A program made the translations under genes and the position numbers. A stretch of DNA of 64,000 nt from Sitta carolinensis (taxonomy: Eukaryota > Chordata > Aves > Passeriformes > Sittidae), in assembly GCA_032173965.1 (NCBI GenBank), contig CM063290.1, positions 2,046,001 to 2,110,000 of the forward strand. Reading direction: 5' to 3'. A model generated the notes under the pieces. The model ran no database searches. It saw only the letters and a program-made list of their open reading frames with translations, and had not been told where the DNA came from. Of this stretch, positions 1 through 11,750 are shown in pieces (positions within the stretch are counted from its first letter, which is position 1; every line of letters starts with the position of its first letter).

Positions 1-123
1 GCTCTGGGTGAGCACAGATGCCCAAATTCCTCTCCAGAGCCTCTCAGACTTGCTTGTCCCCTCTGAAGGTGACAGTGGTGAAGATCTCCAAGGGTTTTAA
101 GGGAGTTTGGGTGCAGCATGGAG

Positions 124-193
124 GCAGGGAATCCCCACTGGATGGAAGGAATGGTGCAGGGAATCCCCACTGGGATGGAAGGAATGGTGCAGG
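124..193. repeat. Two-copy 33-bp tandem duplication
   Basis: A unit beginning GCAGGGAATCCCCACT and ending GGAAGGAATGGT occurs at 124-155 and 156-188, and a third start (GCAGGG) follows at 189. It lies directly upstream of the LTR that begins at 237. The rest of 1-236 shows nothing recognisable. Confidence 0.75.
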
Positions 194-236
194 GCAGGTG
201 CCAGGGGTGCCAAGGAGGAGTTTTGCTGCATGGAGC

Positions 237-1432
237 TGATGGCTTAAATTTCAGCTTTCCTGTTTCCAGACTCTGCCCTGCACTGGGGGGTGACTCTGAA
301 CTCCACAGAAAGTGTCAGCGAGTTCTGCTCACAGCTCAGGACACAGAACAATCCTTTTCCAGAACCAAGGTCACAGAACAATCCTTTTCCAGAGCCAAGG
401 ACACAGAACAATCCTTTTCCAGGACCAAGGGCACAGAACAATCCTTGTCCAGAGCCAAGGGCACAGAACAATCCTTTTCCAGAGCCAAGGGCACAGAACA
501 ATCCTTGTCCAGAGCCAAGGACACAGAACAATCCTTTTCCAGAGCCAAGGGCACAGAACAATCCTTGTCCAGAGCCAAGGACACAGAACAATCCTTTTCC
601 AGAGCCAAGGACACAGAACAATCCTTTTCCAGCACCAAGGGCACAGAACAATCCTTGTCCAGAGCCAAGGACACAGAACAATCCTTGTCCAGACCCAAGG
701 ACACAGAACAATCCTTTTCCAGAGCCAAGGCACAGAACAATCCTTGTCCAGAGCCAAGGACACAGAACAATCCTTGTCCAGCCCCAGAACCAAGGGCACA
801 GAACAATCCTTTTCCAGAGCCAAGGGCACAGAACAATCCTTTTCCAGAACCAAGGGCACAGAACAATCCTTTTCCAGAGCCAAGGACACAGAACAATCCT
901 TTTCCAGAGCCAAGGGCACAGAACAATCCTTGTCCAGAAGCCAAGGACACAGAACAATCCTTGTCCAGAACCAAGGCACAGAACAATCTTTTCCAGAGCC
1001 AAGGGCACAGAACAATCCTTGTCCAGAACCAAGGGCACAGAACAATCCTTGTCCAGAGCCAAGGAACACAGAACAATCTTTTTCCAGCCCCAGAACCAAG
1101 GCACAGAACAATCCTTTTCCAGAACCAAGGGCACAGACAATCTTTCCAGCCCCAGAACCAAGGGCACTGCTGCAGCTCTGGCCCAAAAATGCCAAGAGCA
1201 GGAACTGAGGAGAGAATCTGGGAGGGTGGGACTGCATCCCCTGGGGCTGGGATTGGACAATGAACCAACAGAAATGGAGCAGAGCTCGCAGCAGGAGAGC
1301 TGAGACTCCTCCTGTCTCTTCAATCAAACATCAAACCCACCCCAGACTGTGTTAAATCCCTGCCTTGGGATAAGAGCAGCACCTGATCCCAATAACCCTT
1401 GTCCATTATCACCCATTCCCACAGAGCATCCA
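237..1432 (+). mobile_element. Solo LTR (ERV family shared with 37940 and 57557) expanded by an internal minisatellite
   Basis: The 5' end, TGATGGCTTAAATTTCAGCTTT-like, matches the starts of the clean solo LTRs (TGATGCCTTAAGGTTTAGC). The stretch 291-338 (GACTCTGAACTCCACA then GTGTCAG) aligns with the LTR at 63229-63641. After the array, 1230-1280 (GGGGCTGGGATTGGACAATG, then AAATGGAGCAGAGCT) aligns with the same LTR's 3' half. A weak terminal match, CAGAGCATCCA, suggests an end near 1432. I see no target-site duplication, so the 3' border is approximate. The array makes the element more than twice the roughly 490-bp family length. No retroviral coding sequence accompanies it. Confidence 0.65.
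339..1170 (+). repeat. 30-bp minisatellite, about 27 units, inside an LTR
   Basis: The unit reads GACACAGAACAATCC, then TTTTCCAGAGCCAAG. Variants alternate at fixed positions (TTTTCC/TTGTCC, AGAGCC/AGAACC/AGCACC, GGACAC/GGGCAC). The last units lose bases or gain a CCCC insertion. Between 361 and 720 the period is exactly 30 bp, so translations are open in several frames on both strands; these are not genes. The unit aligns with the LTR segment GACAAAACAATTCC...CCAGCC...ACCAAG at 38047 and 57663, so it is LTR-derived. The same repeat returns inverted at 62719-63228. Confidence 0.95.
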
Positions 1433-3299
1433 AGGAGGAAAATTGCATTATTGACAAAACTAGAATTTAAAAAAAAAAAAAATTAGAATATAGAGCATTG
1501 CATTTTCCCCCCTCAGATTTATACTTTTGAATTATTTTGCTTTTATCCTCCCTACCTTTCCTTCCAACTTCCCGAAATCCTTCTGGCTTTTTAATTATTC
1601 TCCCAATCCTCCCAACTGCATCAGCAAAAAGTGGCCTTTGGTGTTTGCCTCTTGTGGAGCTGGGGGGAGCCAGGTCCTGTCACTGGTGGGAAGCAACACT
1701 TCTGGCAGAGCTTGAGACAGAATCCTGAAATATCGAATAATTGACATTTTTAGCTGCAAGTGGAGATTTTTCATCGATAGGAGGTGTCTGCTCTGCTTGG
1801 TGATTGTGGAAGGTCTGGACAGGGAACAAATCCATGGCTGCGGCTCTGCTGGAGAAGCTGGTGCAGGTGGGAGGTGGAGTGCACAGGGGTTTTACTGATT
1901 TTATTCAACAGAGGGGAAAGGCACAGCAAAATTTGGCTGAAGTTGAAAATTAGAGCGTTGTTTGAATGTTTTCATCGATATAAAATCGGTTTGGTGGATA
2001 AAAACATGATGGGAAGCAATGCAAGGGGACAGGGACAGATGGAAAATGAGCACAGGGAGGGATTGGAAGGAATAAAACAGAACTGGTGGTGGGCGAGTAT
2101 TTGTAACAGAAATTATTTAGGTTTGGATTAATTACATTCATTTTGCATAAAATGTATCTTGTCCTGTTATATAAAAATCTGAATGTCATTTGACTGGAAA
2201 TGCTGATAAATTCCTTTGGTCCAACCCCATTTCTCTACCAAGAACTACTTTGGATTCTTAATCTGTATTTCTTGCTGTTTAATTTCATATATCATAGGAA
2301 AAGCCATGTTTATTGCAGGTGGCTTCTTGGTATTTAAATTCTTTTAGTTCAAAAACCTATTTTAATATTTCAAGTGCTGATCCAACACACTCCACCCCTG
2401 AGCAGAAAAGCAGAATTTAAAGGGAATTTTCAGGTGATTTTTGCCTACTTAGAGAATTCAAGGAGCTGTTTAACTGGGAGTCAACTAGATGAGCTGAATA
2501 ATTAATAAAGCCAGTTTTTTCCTGGCCAACTTTCTTAAGAAACTGCCTGCAAAACTTTGCCTTTGAGGGCTGACTTTGCCTTTCAGGGAGGAGTTGTTTA
2601 TTGAGCCCTTGTGCCTTTGGCACAAACGGGGCTGGATCGATCCAGCCTGGCCAGGGCTGATCAGAATTCACCTGAACCCCCCTGAATGAGCAGAATATCC
2701 ACGGTGAGACTCCAAATCCCCTTGGAAAAGCTGGAATTAAAGCCTCTGGGTTTTGTCAGCCCCATCCAAAAGCACCATAAGCAGAAAGAGGCTGAAATGC
2801 TGCTTGAAATTATTTTAACCGATGAAGTTTCAGGCACTGCTGGTTGAAATTGTTGGGATGGGTTTTGTGCAAAGCCTGCCTTTCCCAAATGCTTAAAGTT
2901 CAAATTTTTTTTTTGTTCAATGTGATTTTTAATTTATTTTTTTTTTAGCATTCCCTCGATGTACACCAGAGGAGTGGAGGTCCAAACCCACTGGAATTGA
3001 TTCCTCCCCTTGCAGAGCAGACTCTCCCTCCCAGCATCCCTGAAATCCCACAGCTTGAGGACGGATGGGACACCATAGATTATCCTGGAGTGGCTCCATG
3101 GGATCCAAAAGCAAACATCAGCTTAAACAGCAACTCTGAGCAATAAATTGATTTCCAAAGGGACAGGATAGATAATCTCAGGCTCCTTGTTTGGTATTTA
3201 AACCCATTTTTCCGTAGTTGAAGAATCTGAGGGGGTTCAGGAGGTTTCACAGAGCCCTGCTGGGCTCATTCCTGACCTCCAGAGCTTGCCCCAGCTGGG
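1433..3299. other. Single-copy non-coding DNA
   Basis: AT-rich sequence with a poly-A run near 1469-1483 and T runs near 2907-2945. No coding exon, RNA gene or mobile element is recognised. Confidence 0.5.
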
Positions 3300-3329
3300 G
3301 AGGAAATCCTTTGTGGGAAATAGAAAAGC

Positions 3330-3760
3330 CTCAAAACTCTTAGAAAGCTGTGGGAAAGCAAATGTCAGAATGGAGAACTGTAAGAAAGTAACAGAAGCAA
3401 GGTCAGGAAATAATCATGCTATGTGCTGAAAATAAAGATAGGCCTTAGAAAATATGTTAAACAAGAGAGTAAAAATATATAAGCTTCATAATGGAGCTTT
3501 TTTCCATTGTTTTAGACTATCACAAGTGTACTAATTGGCTTTAGCAAAAGCTTGTCAAATTTTAATATTATCCTATTTGGCTAAAAAGTTTTTAAAAGAT
3601 GATGTAACTAAGAGAACTCTGGCTGCTGTTGAGTGGCTGAAGCTGTTTCCATTTTCCCATTCCCCTTTCTTAACTCTGTAAAATGAGGCTGCTAATAATT
3701 ATAATGGAATAAAAGCTTTGAGGCAGCCACTCCAGCAGTCCCATCCCATGCTTTGTTTAT
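3330..3760 (+). mobile_element. Possible degenerate LTR of another ERV family
   Basis: The stretch has LTR-like architecture: a TGTGGGAAAGCAAATG start region near 3350, a TATA-like AAAATATATAAG near 3472, and a polyadenylation signal AATAAAAGC near 3707 followed by a CCA-rich end. No terminal inverted repeat or target duplication was identified. It could equally be ordinary AT-rich DNA. Confidence 0.3.
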
Positions 3761-4073
3761 ATGTATATATATGTAAATATAAAAAAGAAAAAAAAAACAT
3801 GCCAACGATTCTTTTCTGATAGACAAAAACCATGAGTCCAAGTCCTGAGAGAGCAGCTCAGGGAAAAGAAGAGTGCAGCTCAAACTGGGAGACAGGGCTG
3901 GAAAAGGAAACACAGGCACAGCCTGCAGTCTTTTACAAAAAAATAAACCAAGAATATTTAGTGAGCCCCACGGCTCTGAAAGCTTAAAATGCTTTGGCAG
4001 GGAAATAGGAGCAGGTTTGATCAGAAGGCTGAAAGGTGAAAAGTGCCAAAAGAGGAGCTAGGAAATGACAGGA

Positions 4074-4247
4074 TTATTTTGGGTGGAAAAGCCCTGCAGG
4101 GTCATGAGGTCTGACCCGTGCCCAATCCCCACCTTGTCATTCCCTGGACACCCTGCAGGGGTGGGAACTCCAAACCTCTCCAGACAGGCTTTGAAGGGGA
4201 AAAAATCCCAATTAAGACAACTTGGAAAGCAACAAATCCCCTTGAAT
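4074..4247 (-). mobile_element. CR1-like LINE 3' fragment
   Basis: On the minus strand it reads like an avian CR1 3' region (CTGGAGAGGTTTGGAGTTCC, CACCCCTGCAGGGTGTCCA, then a degenerate tail ending in CCACCCAAAATAAT). It shares a diverged copy with 6151-6330 in opposite orientation, including ATTCAAGGGGATTTGTTG and AAGTTGT. The identity comes from family recall, not a database search. Confidence 0.6.
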
Positions 4248-5320
4248 GGCGCAAGTGAGCAGATGGCATTAATGCCTTGTGTCCTGTCTTTTCTGCAGGG
4301 AACCTTTCTCACCTGAGACCTCTTCGTGGTGCCCTCACTTTTCTGTCACCTGTGCCCTCCAAATCTGCTGTAGAGGAGCAGTGGCCCCTAATTTCAGCTC
4401 TACACTAACGTGGCAAAGTGGAAAGGCAGAGAAAACGCTGGGGAAGCTCCAAATTGATGCGTAAACACAAACCATTTCCAGAGGAGAGCTCGCCTCCCAA
4501 ATTCCGCGCGTTAATTCCCCGCTCCCGCTTTTCCTCTTTAACTGGCAAACTGCATTTCCAGTCAGTCGTGATTCTCTTTTTATTTTTTTTTTTTTTTTTT
4601 TTTGGAAACAGGCAGAGAGCAAAGCCTCTTTTCCCTCTTTGCTCCCAAATCAAGGCAGTTTGGAGGAGACAGAAGGGGATTCGATTTAGCCAAGTCAGCT
4701 CGTGCAGCAGATGTCGAAGCACGGCGCTCGTTTGTCACCAGCCTTCGTGGGGGAAGGTTTGCTCTCCAAAACCACTGAAGAAAACAACCTTGCTTGTATA
4801 ACAAGCCTCGCTGGCTGCTGGGTTTTCAAGCAGATGCCTCCTTTCCTCACATCAAATAGTTGAAATATCATCCCTCGCCAGGTAAAGGGAAAAAAACTTC
4901 ATTGTCTGCATCTTTTTCAAATACAGCTGAAAAGCGCTTCGGGTTCTGTGTGGGATTTTTTTCTTTTTAATTTTTTCCCCTCCTGTGTTTTCAGATCACT
5001 GCCTGTGCTGTTCTGGCACTCCCAGGATCAAGGATAACAAGCAGGTCTAGAGAAGACATCCAAGGTTTATTTTTTTTGCTGGGAGTTATGGCTTGGTAGA
5101 GCTGCAGTGCTCCCAGGATGTTCACTGGTACCTATTTATTTATGGGACATTTTTAAAACTTATTTGTCTTAATGAAAACATGGAGCATATTTATTAAAAA
5201 AAGAAAAAGAAAAAAGAGGTTTCAGGGAAGGTTTCTAAAGACTATCCCAGTTTTGTGCCTTTTGCAGTGATTTGACAGTTTTGGACTGCTGCATTCACAC
5301 AGTTGATTCATGACCTTTCA
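4248..5320. other. Single-copy non-coding DNA with a T25 run
   Basis: Contains a poly-T stretch at about 4578-4603 and A/G-rich simple sequence near 5197-5217. The open frames over the homopolymer show no coding features. Confidence 0.5.
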
Positions 5321-5390
5321 TGAGGTTGGACTTGATGATCTCTGAGGTCTTTTCCAACCTAAATCACTCTGTGATTTTTGTGATCTGTGG
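5321..5390 (+). mobile_element. CR1 LINE 3' terminus fragment
   Basis: Contains GAGGTTGGACTTGATGATCT and GAGGTCTTTTCCAACCTAAA followed by imperfect CTGTGATTT octamer-like repeats, the typical end of avian CR1 copies. It is strongly 5'-truncated, as is usual for the family. Confidence 0.85.
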
Positions 5391-6150
5391 GGCTCTTTGC
5401 TGAGTGAAGGAACTCTTAAATCCCATCCTTCATTTCCCGTGTTTTAATTACCTGTGACCTGGAGTGATTCAGTGTCACTTGAGAGACAAAAGGTGCTTTG
5501 TAAATAAATCATTTTCCCCCTGAGGGTCTCAAAACACTGATTTCACATCCTATTATCAACACGGGGGTCGTGCTGTCCAAAGGAGTTTTAAGGCACCCTG
5601 AATTTGGTGTGCTAGTATTATAAAGATAATGAAGTGCAGTTCTTTCAGCTAATATTGTTTGCAGAGGGTCACTGTAGTAAATTGTTGAGGGATAATTCCC
5701 TTTTAAACCGAGGTAAAACACAACCCAAGGAGGTTTCATTTGTCTCACTAAAGCCTGTTTGAAGGTGTTATTTGAAGGTTTTATTGGAAAAGGAGGAGGT
5801 GTTGTACCTGCAGGATGATGGGTGTGCTCTCCAAGCCCTGACTCAGGAATTGGGCTGAACTCTGGGTTTGGGAAGAGTCAGGCAGGAAAAGCAAGTGAAG
5901 CTAAAGCCAGGAGAGTGGGAATGAAGGTCCAAAGAAAATCCAGCCCTCAAGGAATGAGTGATTAGCATGGTGGGTGGCTTTGCCACCAGTTCTCTATGTT
6001 TCCATCCTCAAATAATGAAATTTTTCTAATATTAAAATTCAACAAACCAAATCCTCTGGTGTGACCCATAAAATTTAAGATAATGGAGAGCATAGAGACA
6101 GATGAAGATTTATTGGGCTGGTGGTTTGGACCAGCAGAGCTGCAGCTCAA
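5391..6150. other. Single-copy non-coding DNA
   Basis: No coding signal, tandem array or recognisable transposon. Confidence 0.5.
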
Positions 6151-6330
6151 TTCAAGGGGGTTTGTTGTTTTCTAAGTTGTTTTAATTTTTTTTTTTTTTT
6201 GTTTTTTTTGTTTTTTTTTTGTTTTGTTTTGTTTTTTGGAGTTCCCATTCCTGCAGGTGTCCAAGGAATAACTGGACTGGTCAGGTGGGTCCAGATCCCA
6301 CCAGAACTCCAACACATCTGGAGGAACCCA
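6151..6330 (+). mobile_element. CR1-like fragment, inverted paralogue of 4074-4247, with a T/G simple repeat
   Basis: ATTCAAGGGGGTTTGTTG and TAAGTTGTTTTAATT match the minus strand of 4200-4247. A (T)n/(TTTTG)n tract follows at 6187-6238, then a CR1-like GGAGTTCCCATTCCTGCAGG and TGTCCAAGGAATAACTGG. Confidence 0.55.
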
Positions 6331-6960
6331 TCCCACCCTGGCTCATGGGAGAAGCATCCCAAGTGTGGAAAAACGTGCATCCAAAAAATTTAATTGCTGC
6401 CTGAGGCGTTGCTGAGCTTCCCCTGAGAGGTTCAGCAAGCTCTGGGCTGTGGGAATTGGGGGAAAAACACTGGGAGAATTTCCTCTGCTGGGGAAACATC
6501 CACATGAACCCAACAAACACCTTGGAAGCTCTTGGAAATCTGCCCCCTGGGCCTGGCTCACTGGAACTCAGTCGGAAGGTAAAAACAAACTTCAAAATGT
6601 CCCAATAATCCTAAAACTTCTTACTGCAGAGCCCCCCAAAGCCTTGATACAACACAATTTATATTGGATGTCAAAACCCATTTGTAGTTTCATTAAATCC
6701 AGGGGACAGACTCTTTCTGCAGGCTGCAATTGCAAGGATTTTCTCCTTCTCTCCTTTTGGAGGTAAAATGGATTTTGGAGATAATTTTCCAAACGTTTCA
6801 ATTAATTTTCCCCTTGTGCAAGTTGATTTTAAACTTACCCATGTTAATTATTACACAGGTAAAGGCTTGACACCTTTCACCACCCCGGGCTGCTCAGATA
6901 AATTGGATAATCATATTTCTAAATGTTTTTTAGGACATATAGTCAACAATTACTGAGTGG
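6331..6960. other. Single-copy non-coding DNA
   Basis: No recognised feature. The overlapping short open frames on both strands lack coding character. Confidence 0.45.
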
Positions 6961-6965
6961 CTTTG

Positions 6966-6984
6966 TCGCGGTCAAGCACCGCGA
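6966..6984. promoter_or_regulatory. CpG-dense perfect hairpin (TCGCGGT/ACCGCGA)
   Basis: A 7-bp stem with a 5-nt loop in an otherwise AT-rich single-copy stretch. GAACCGGTAGCAC follows at once, giving several CpGs in about 25 bp. A regulatory role is only inferred from its isolation. No specific factor site is claimed. Confidence 0.25.
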
Positions 6985-8887
6985 ACCGGTAGCACAAACA
7001 AGAATTCCCTAAATTCCTCTGCAAATACATTGTCCTAAAAAAAGCAGGCTGAAACCCAAGGCCATTTGTACATGAGAAGGTTCCCTAGCAGAGCTGCTAG
7101 ATCACTATTAATTTATTTGACAGCTTTTAGGCTGAGTTCAGATATTAGAGCTGTCATTGTAAAATACTTCCATTTTTCCTTCCGCGCTGCTTTGAGATGC
7201 TGCTGCTTTGAAGCTGTGTCAAAGTAGCTCTGAATCAGGAGAAACTTTCCATTTTTTTGTAAATTTTTTTTTTTTTTTTTATTATTTTTGGTAAGTTGAA
7301 AGTCTGAAGAGCCTCAATATGCTGCATAAAATTGTTCTGAGGATCGAACCTCCTCCTATGGTACCCCGGAGCATTCAGTCACTTTCAATAAATCTCTTTT
7401 AATAATTTCTCACTTGTCCTTATTATTACTAACAGCCAGAGCATCTCAAGGCAATGTCAGAGTAAAGGCTCTGCCTGGATGCAGGAGGAAGGCTTGTTTG
7501 AAAGTTAACATGAAGGAAAAATAATCCAAATGTGAACTTATTTTGGGGGAAAGTGACTGGTTTTTAGGTTTTTTTTTTTGGCATGAATTTGCAGATGGTG
7601 TCGTTCCTGTCAAAAAAGTCTCAGTTTCTTTGATTTAAGAAGTTGTGTTACAGGGTAAGGATGTTGAGAATGGAGTTTAGGAGATCTGTTTTTCTCTTTT
7701 TTAAAAGCTTTGCTTTGATTAGTTTCCTTTCATTATCTCTGGAAGGGCTGTGTTCAGCATCTGCTGGGAATATCTGGCACTAAATAATTCCTGAGATATG
7801 GATTTGGGCTACTTGACTGTCTCCCTGTCCTTTAACAAAAATACCCAACCACAACTTCCCTTTAAAAGCATCCTGTGAAGGCTTTTCATCCACTTTATCT
7901 CGAGTTAATTGCAACCCCCTTTGTTGATCCCCTCGATGTGGGTGAAGGATTCAGACTGGACAATGCTCCCTTGTCTGTCACACTGATTTTCCCATGGATT
8001 TGCCCAGGCGGTGATTAAAAAAATCAAATTCCAAGTCATTATCCTAATAAATAAATGCAATTCCCCATGTGGAGCGAGCTGGATCAAAGCAAAACCTTGA
8101 CCAACAAATCTCTGTGCTGCTCCCAAGGCTGTTCTGTGACCCAAACTGCATTCTCTGCCCTAAAATCGATTTCCTCAGCAGCTTTTTGGTTAAAAAATGT
8201 GGCAGCTGCAGAGAATTCCCCCCCACCCTTGAGCCAACGTGCAAAGATTTAATCCCAGCACTAACCCACTCCTGCCTGGGCACTTCTTTCCCTGAAATTA
8301 TTCCCAATATCCCCCTGCAGGAGGTGATGCTCCTTGGAGCACAGCCTTTGATAAGGAAGGACAAAATCAGGAAGATTTCTTTGTGGTTTTGTGCTATATA
8401 TATATATTTTTTTTGTTGCTCTTTTTGCTGTAGGGCTGCCAGGAAGAGTTTTCAAACAAGGTTTGGGGAGAGTGAGCAGGGCCAATTCTCTCTTTTATGG
8501 TTGCTTTTTTTCCCCTCATAAACCAAGCCTCAGCTTTGCTACCAGTCTATCATGGAGGAGATTTAATCTCTGTAAAGCTCTTGACAACTGCAGTGATAAT
8601 TTCAGCCTCCCAGTTTATGAAATTATAAAAGGCACTTTTCCCCCACCAGAGTGAAGAGCTGGGTTTAGCCAAGCTGCAGTGGATGATTCAGAACATTCAT
8701 TTTGTGCCTGAGAGAGATCCTGAAGCCTGGCAGTGCCTTGTGACCAAGTTATGTGCTGGGGTTTGGAGAAAAAAACCTGGTTTTATATGAATCATTGGTC
8801 CTGTAACACAGAGAAAAGGAGATTTTCAAAGTGTGGCTTTCCAAGTACACCCATACAACAGTGCTGGTGGTTACAGGGTGTGCAGGA
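6985..8887. other. Single-copy AT-rich DNA, candidate conserved non-coding sequence
   Basis: Apart from T runs at 7263-7280 and 7570-7580 and a short TA run near 8395-8408, it is free of repeats. 7000-7250 has the mixed, non-repetitive texture seen in vertebrate conserved non-coding elements. That is an impression only, as no alignment could be made. Confidence 0.35.
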
Positions 8888-9233
8888 GTAATCACCAGGC
8901 TGTATTTAATAGAAAATAATGGAGTTTTAGGATGTTGGGACAGAAAAAAGCAGTTTTTTACCTGCAATGATCCTTTTAGTGGAGCACAATGGAATTTGGG
9001 GGTTGGCCTCTTCTCCCAGGTGAGAGGAAAAGGGAAAATGGCCCTCAAGGGGAGGTTCAGGTAATCACCAGGCTGTATTTAATAGAAAATAATAAAGTTT
9101 ATATGATGTTGTGATAGAAAAAACCAGTTTTTTACCTGCAATGAGCCTTTTAGTGGAGCACAATGGAATTTGGGGGTTGGCCTCTCCTCATTTCCCAAGG
9201 GGAAATGGCCTCAAGGGGAGGTTCAGGTTGGAT
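8888..9233 (+). repeat. Tandem duplication of about 173 bp that includes CR1 sequence
   Basis: GTAATCACCAGGCTGTATTT starts at 8888 and again at 9061. Both copies run through TTTTTTACCTGCAATGA and GTGGAGCACAATGGAATTTG to CAAGGGGAGGTTCAGG. The second copy has lost some bases. The duplication boundary falls inside the CR1 segment. Confidence 0.9.
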
Positions 9234-9412
9234 TTTAGGAAAAATTTCTTCATTGAATGGTTTTGGAAAGGACTGTGGTGGGATCCCCAGTCCTGGCAGG
9301 GTTCCATAAAGGGCAGGTGTGGCACTTGGAGACGTGGATTCGTTGCCAAGGTGGGACTTGGCCAAGTCTGGACTTGGTCTTGGAGATTTTTCCAGCCTCA
9401 GTGGTTCCAGGA
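8975..9412 (+). mobile_element. CR1 LINE 3' fragment, partly duplicated
   Basis: Shows the CR1 order AAATGGCCTCAAGGGGAGGT, GGTTGGATTTTAGGAAAAAT, TTCTTCATTGAATGG, a GTCCTGGCAGGGTTCC-like block, GTGGCACTTGGAGACGTGG and a degraded GACTTGGTCTTGGAGAT end. Only the final few hundred bases of the element are present. Confidence 0.8.
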
Positions 9413-9414
9413 GC

Positions 9415-9895
9415 TCAGCTGTAGTCTGGCTTCACACCTGATGTTTTGGTTTTCTGAAGTTTTGGTTTTCTGATGTTCTTTCCCAAAGAAGTGTGATAAT
9501 CCTGATAAAATATTTTTTATAGTTATATCCATGTTATTCATTCCTTCTGACAGGAGGGATTTCTTCTTGATGTCCCTCTGGTTGGACTCATGTGAGTGAG
9601 GAAGTTTACCTTAATTTCACCAAACATTGGCCTGTGGAAAATTGTATATAAGGGGAAAGTGATCTCCAATGAAGGGACTTTTTACACTGCCTTGACAAAA
9701 AACCACAGAAGGACTCCTTTTGTCAGAGAAATCCCTCCTCCCAGGAGGAATGTACAGCACAGATATTGTTACAAACACATTTCTGGGGTTTATGTCCTTT
9801 CCCTGAGAAAATAAAACCAAAACATCAGAAAACAAGAACTCTGGAAAATCAGAAACTTCAGGCCTGAAACCAGACTGGGTGAGGCTCTTGGATCT
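9415..9895. repeat. Imperfect long palindrome (arms about 200 bp)
   Basis: The left arm has TAGTCTGGCTTCACACCTGA, TTTTCTGATGTTCTTTCCC and GACAGGAGGGATTTCTTC. The minus strand of the right arm has CAGTCTGGTTTCAGGCCTGA, TTTTCTGATGTTTTGG and GGAGGAGGGATTTCTCTG, in the same order. The centre is near 9650. The arms are diverged and contain indels. It may be an old inverted duplication or a foldback-type element; no transposase or clear target duplication was seen. Confidence 0.6.
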
Positions 9896-10550
9896 CCCAG
9901 GGTTTTTTTTTTTTATTCAGAGGTCTGAGAAGTGAAAGCAGAAATCCCATTTTTGAGGCTTTGGGAAGGAGGGCACCAGTGCCCAGCCCTTCCCTGTGAA
10001 ACCCAGAGGAAAAAAATTGCATTTTGTGGCTGGTGAAACTGGGCTGGATCTGGTGGGTGACTCCAAAGGGAAGAGGAGGAAGCTGGGGAGGGAGGCAGGG
10101 AATATCTGTGGGCTTGCCTGCCTCTCGATTTCTCAGCAATCCGGGGAAAAAGGCAGCAGCTCTTCCCTCAGGTGTGGAGTTCCTGGGGGGAAGGTGGAGC
10201 TGGAGCTTTGGATCCTTTCCAAAAAGGAAAACAGGGAGAGGAGCTCGGGAAGGTCCTGGGGAAGAATTGCAGCCCTGAAAACCCTGCAGTGCTCCAGAAA
10301 CATGACAATAGAAGCAGATAAATCTTTTCATTAAATATTTCACATATCGGTCGTAATTGCTTCCAATTAGTGCTAATGAAGTGAGGATGGTGCAAACAAG
10401 CAATATAATCTGGTGATAAGCATTTTTTAATTAATATGAATGGCATGGATAGCACTAATTGACTCCATTTGGGTTTGATTTTTTAAAAATACTTTGGTGT
10501 TCAAAGAGTCTCTTATTTCTTTGAGTTCCTTTTCCGCTCTCACTCCCTTT
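9896..10550. other. Single-copy non-coding DNA
   Basis: A T run at 9903-9914 and an AT-rich patch at 10320-10500. No gene recognised. Confidence 0.45.
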
Positions 10551-10760
10551 CCTTTCCTCCACTGCAGCGTTTTTTTGGAATTACTGGGAATTAAAATATT
10601 TTGAGTATCCCAATTTTATCCAAGAGTGATTATTGTCTCAAATTTATATTTGATATATTTCCTTTCCTCCACTGCAGCATTTTTTGGAATGAAAATATTT
10701 TGAGTATCCCGATTTTATCCAAGAATGATTATTGTCTCAAATTTATATTCGATATATTTA
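10551..10760 (+). repeat. 110-bp tandem duplication
   Basis: CCTTTCCTCCACTGCAGC occurs at 10551 and 10661. Both copies continue through AAAATATTTTGAGTATCCC, TTTTATCCAAGA and TATTGTCTCAAATTTATATT. The second copy lacks a short GGAATTACT-type insertion. Confidence 0.95.
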
Positions 10761-11640
10761 ATGTAGGGATGAAAATAAATCCTTGCCTCATCTCCATCAC
10801 TGCAGTTCCCATTATTAACAGTACCACTGAAAACTGGATGTCTGTGAGGGATTTTCCAAAAGCAATTGCACCATGCAGGAAGGAGAGAAGTTCAAATGCC
10901 AAGCCCATCAAGCCAAATTTGAAATATTGTACTCTCAGATGTCGACATCCTTTATCAATATTTAAGATTCTTTTTAGGAATACCAGGCACAGAGTATTTG
11001 GCAGCTTATCCAATGAGGAATCCAATAAATAATTGTCTACAAAAGGTGGCTTTGCCAGGATGAATAAACCTTCAAAATGATCAGGAATCACACCCAGAAG
11101 ATTTGTGGGAATGCTTTTCCCTATTTTCTCTGGCTTAGGTCTCCAAGACCCAGCTCAGCATATTCTACTTTACTTTCTCTTCCAACTCCTGATCTTGTGT
11201 CAATCCAACTCTTCCTTAAAGATTTGTAGGGGAAAAAAAATTAAAATGAAACCCAAGAATTTTTATAAGCCCATTTTCCCATGAAAATTTGCACAGGGAT
11301 TTGATTCAGGGAACTCACTCCCCTTTTGCAGACCAATGCAGCAGCTGGGAACTTTTTGGGGACAAATGGATCAGCCTGTAAAGTTTTAGGGGTGGGAGCA
11401 GAGAGAGAAACCCCAAACCTGCCAATCACAGTCCTCTCCCTGCTCTTGGTAGCTCATTTTACAGCTGGAGGGACAATCTTTTCCTTTGATTTCATTTAAC
11501 CAAAGGGATTAAATGTGGGATTTTTAGGCCTCCTGGAGACTCAGGAAGAGCTGCCAGTGTTGGTGTCTTCATTCCCTCCCTTCCCAGTACAAAGGAGAGT
11601 GAACTGCTGCATTAAAGACAAACATTGATTTAAAATATTG
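10761..11640. other. Single-copy non-coding DNA
   Basis: No repeat or gene recognised. Confidence 0.45.
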
Positions 11641-11750
11641 CGTGGGTTTTTTTTGTTTGTTTGTTTTAGTTTTTTTTTGTTTTTGGTTTTTTTTCTTTGT
11701 TTGTTTGTTTTGTTTTGTTTTTGTTTTGGTTTTTTTTTTTTTTTTTTGTG
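11641..11750 (+). repeat. T-rich (TTTG)n/(TTTTG)n simple repeat
   Basis: About 110 bp of T runs broken only by G and a few A/C. The Lys/Gln-rich open frames on the minus strand here are translation of simple repeat. Confidence 0.95.

Noticed and set aside
339..1170. Telomeric or centromeric satellite
   Set aside because: The unit is not the vertebrate telomere repeat, the array is short, and it is better explained as LTR-derived.
118..1327. ORFs of 298-381 codons on both strands
   Set aside because: They cover the 30-bp LTR minisatellite and mirror each other on the two strands.
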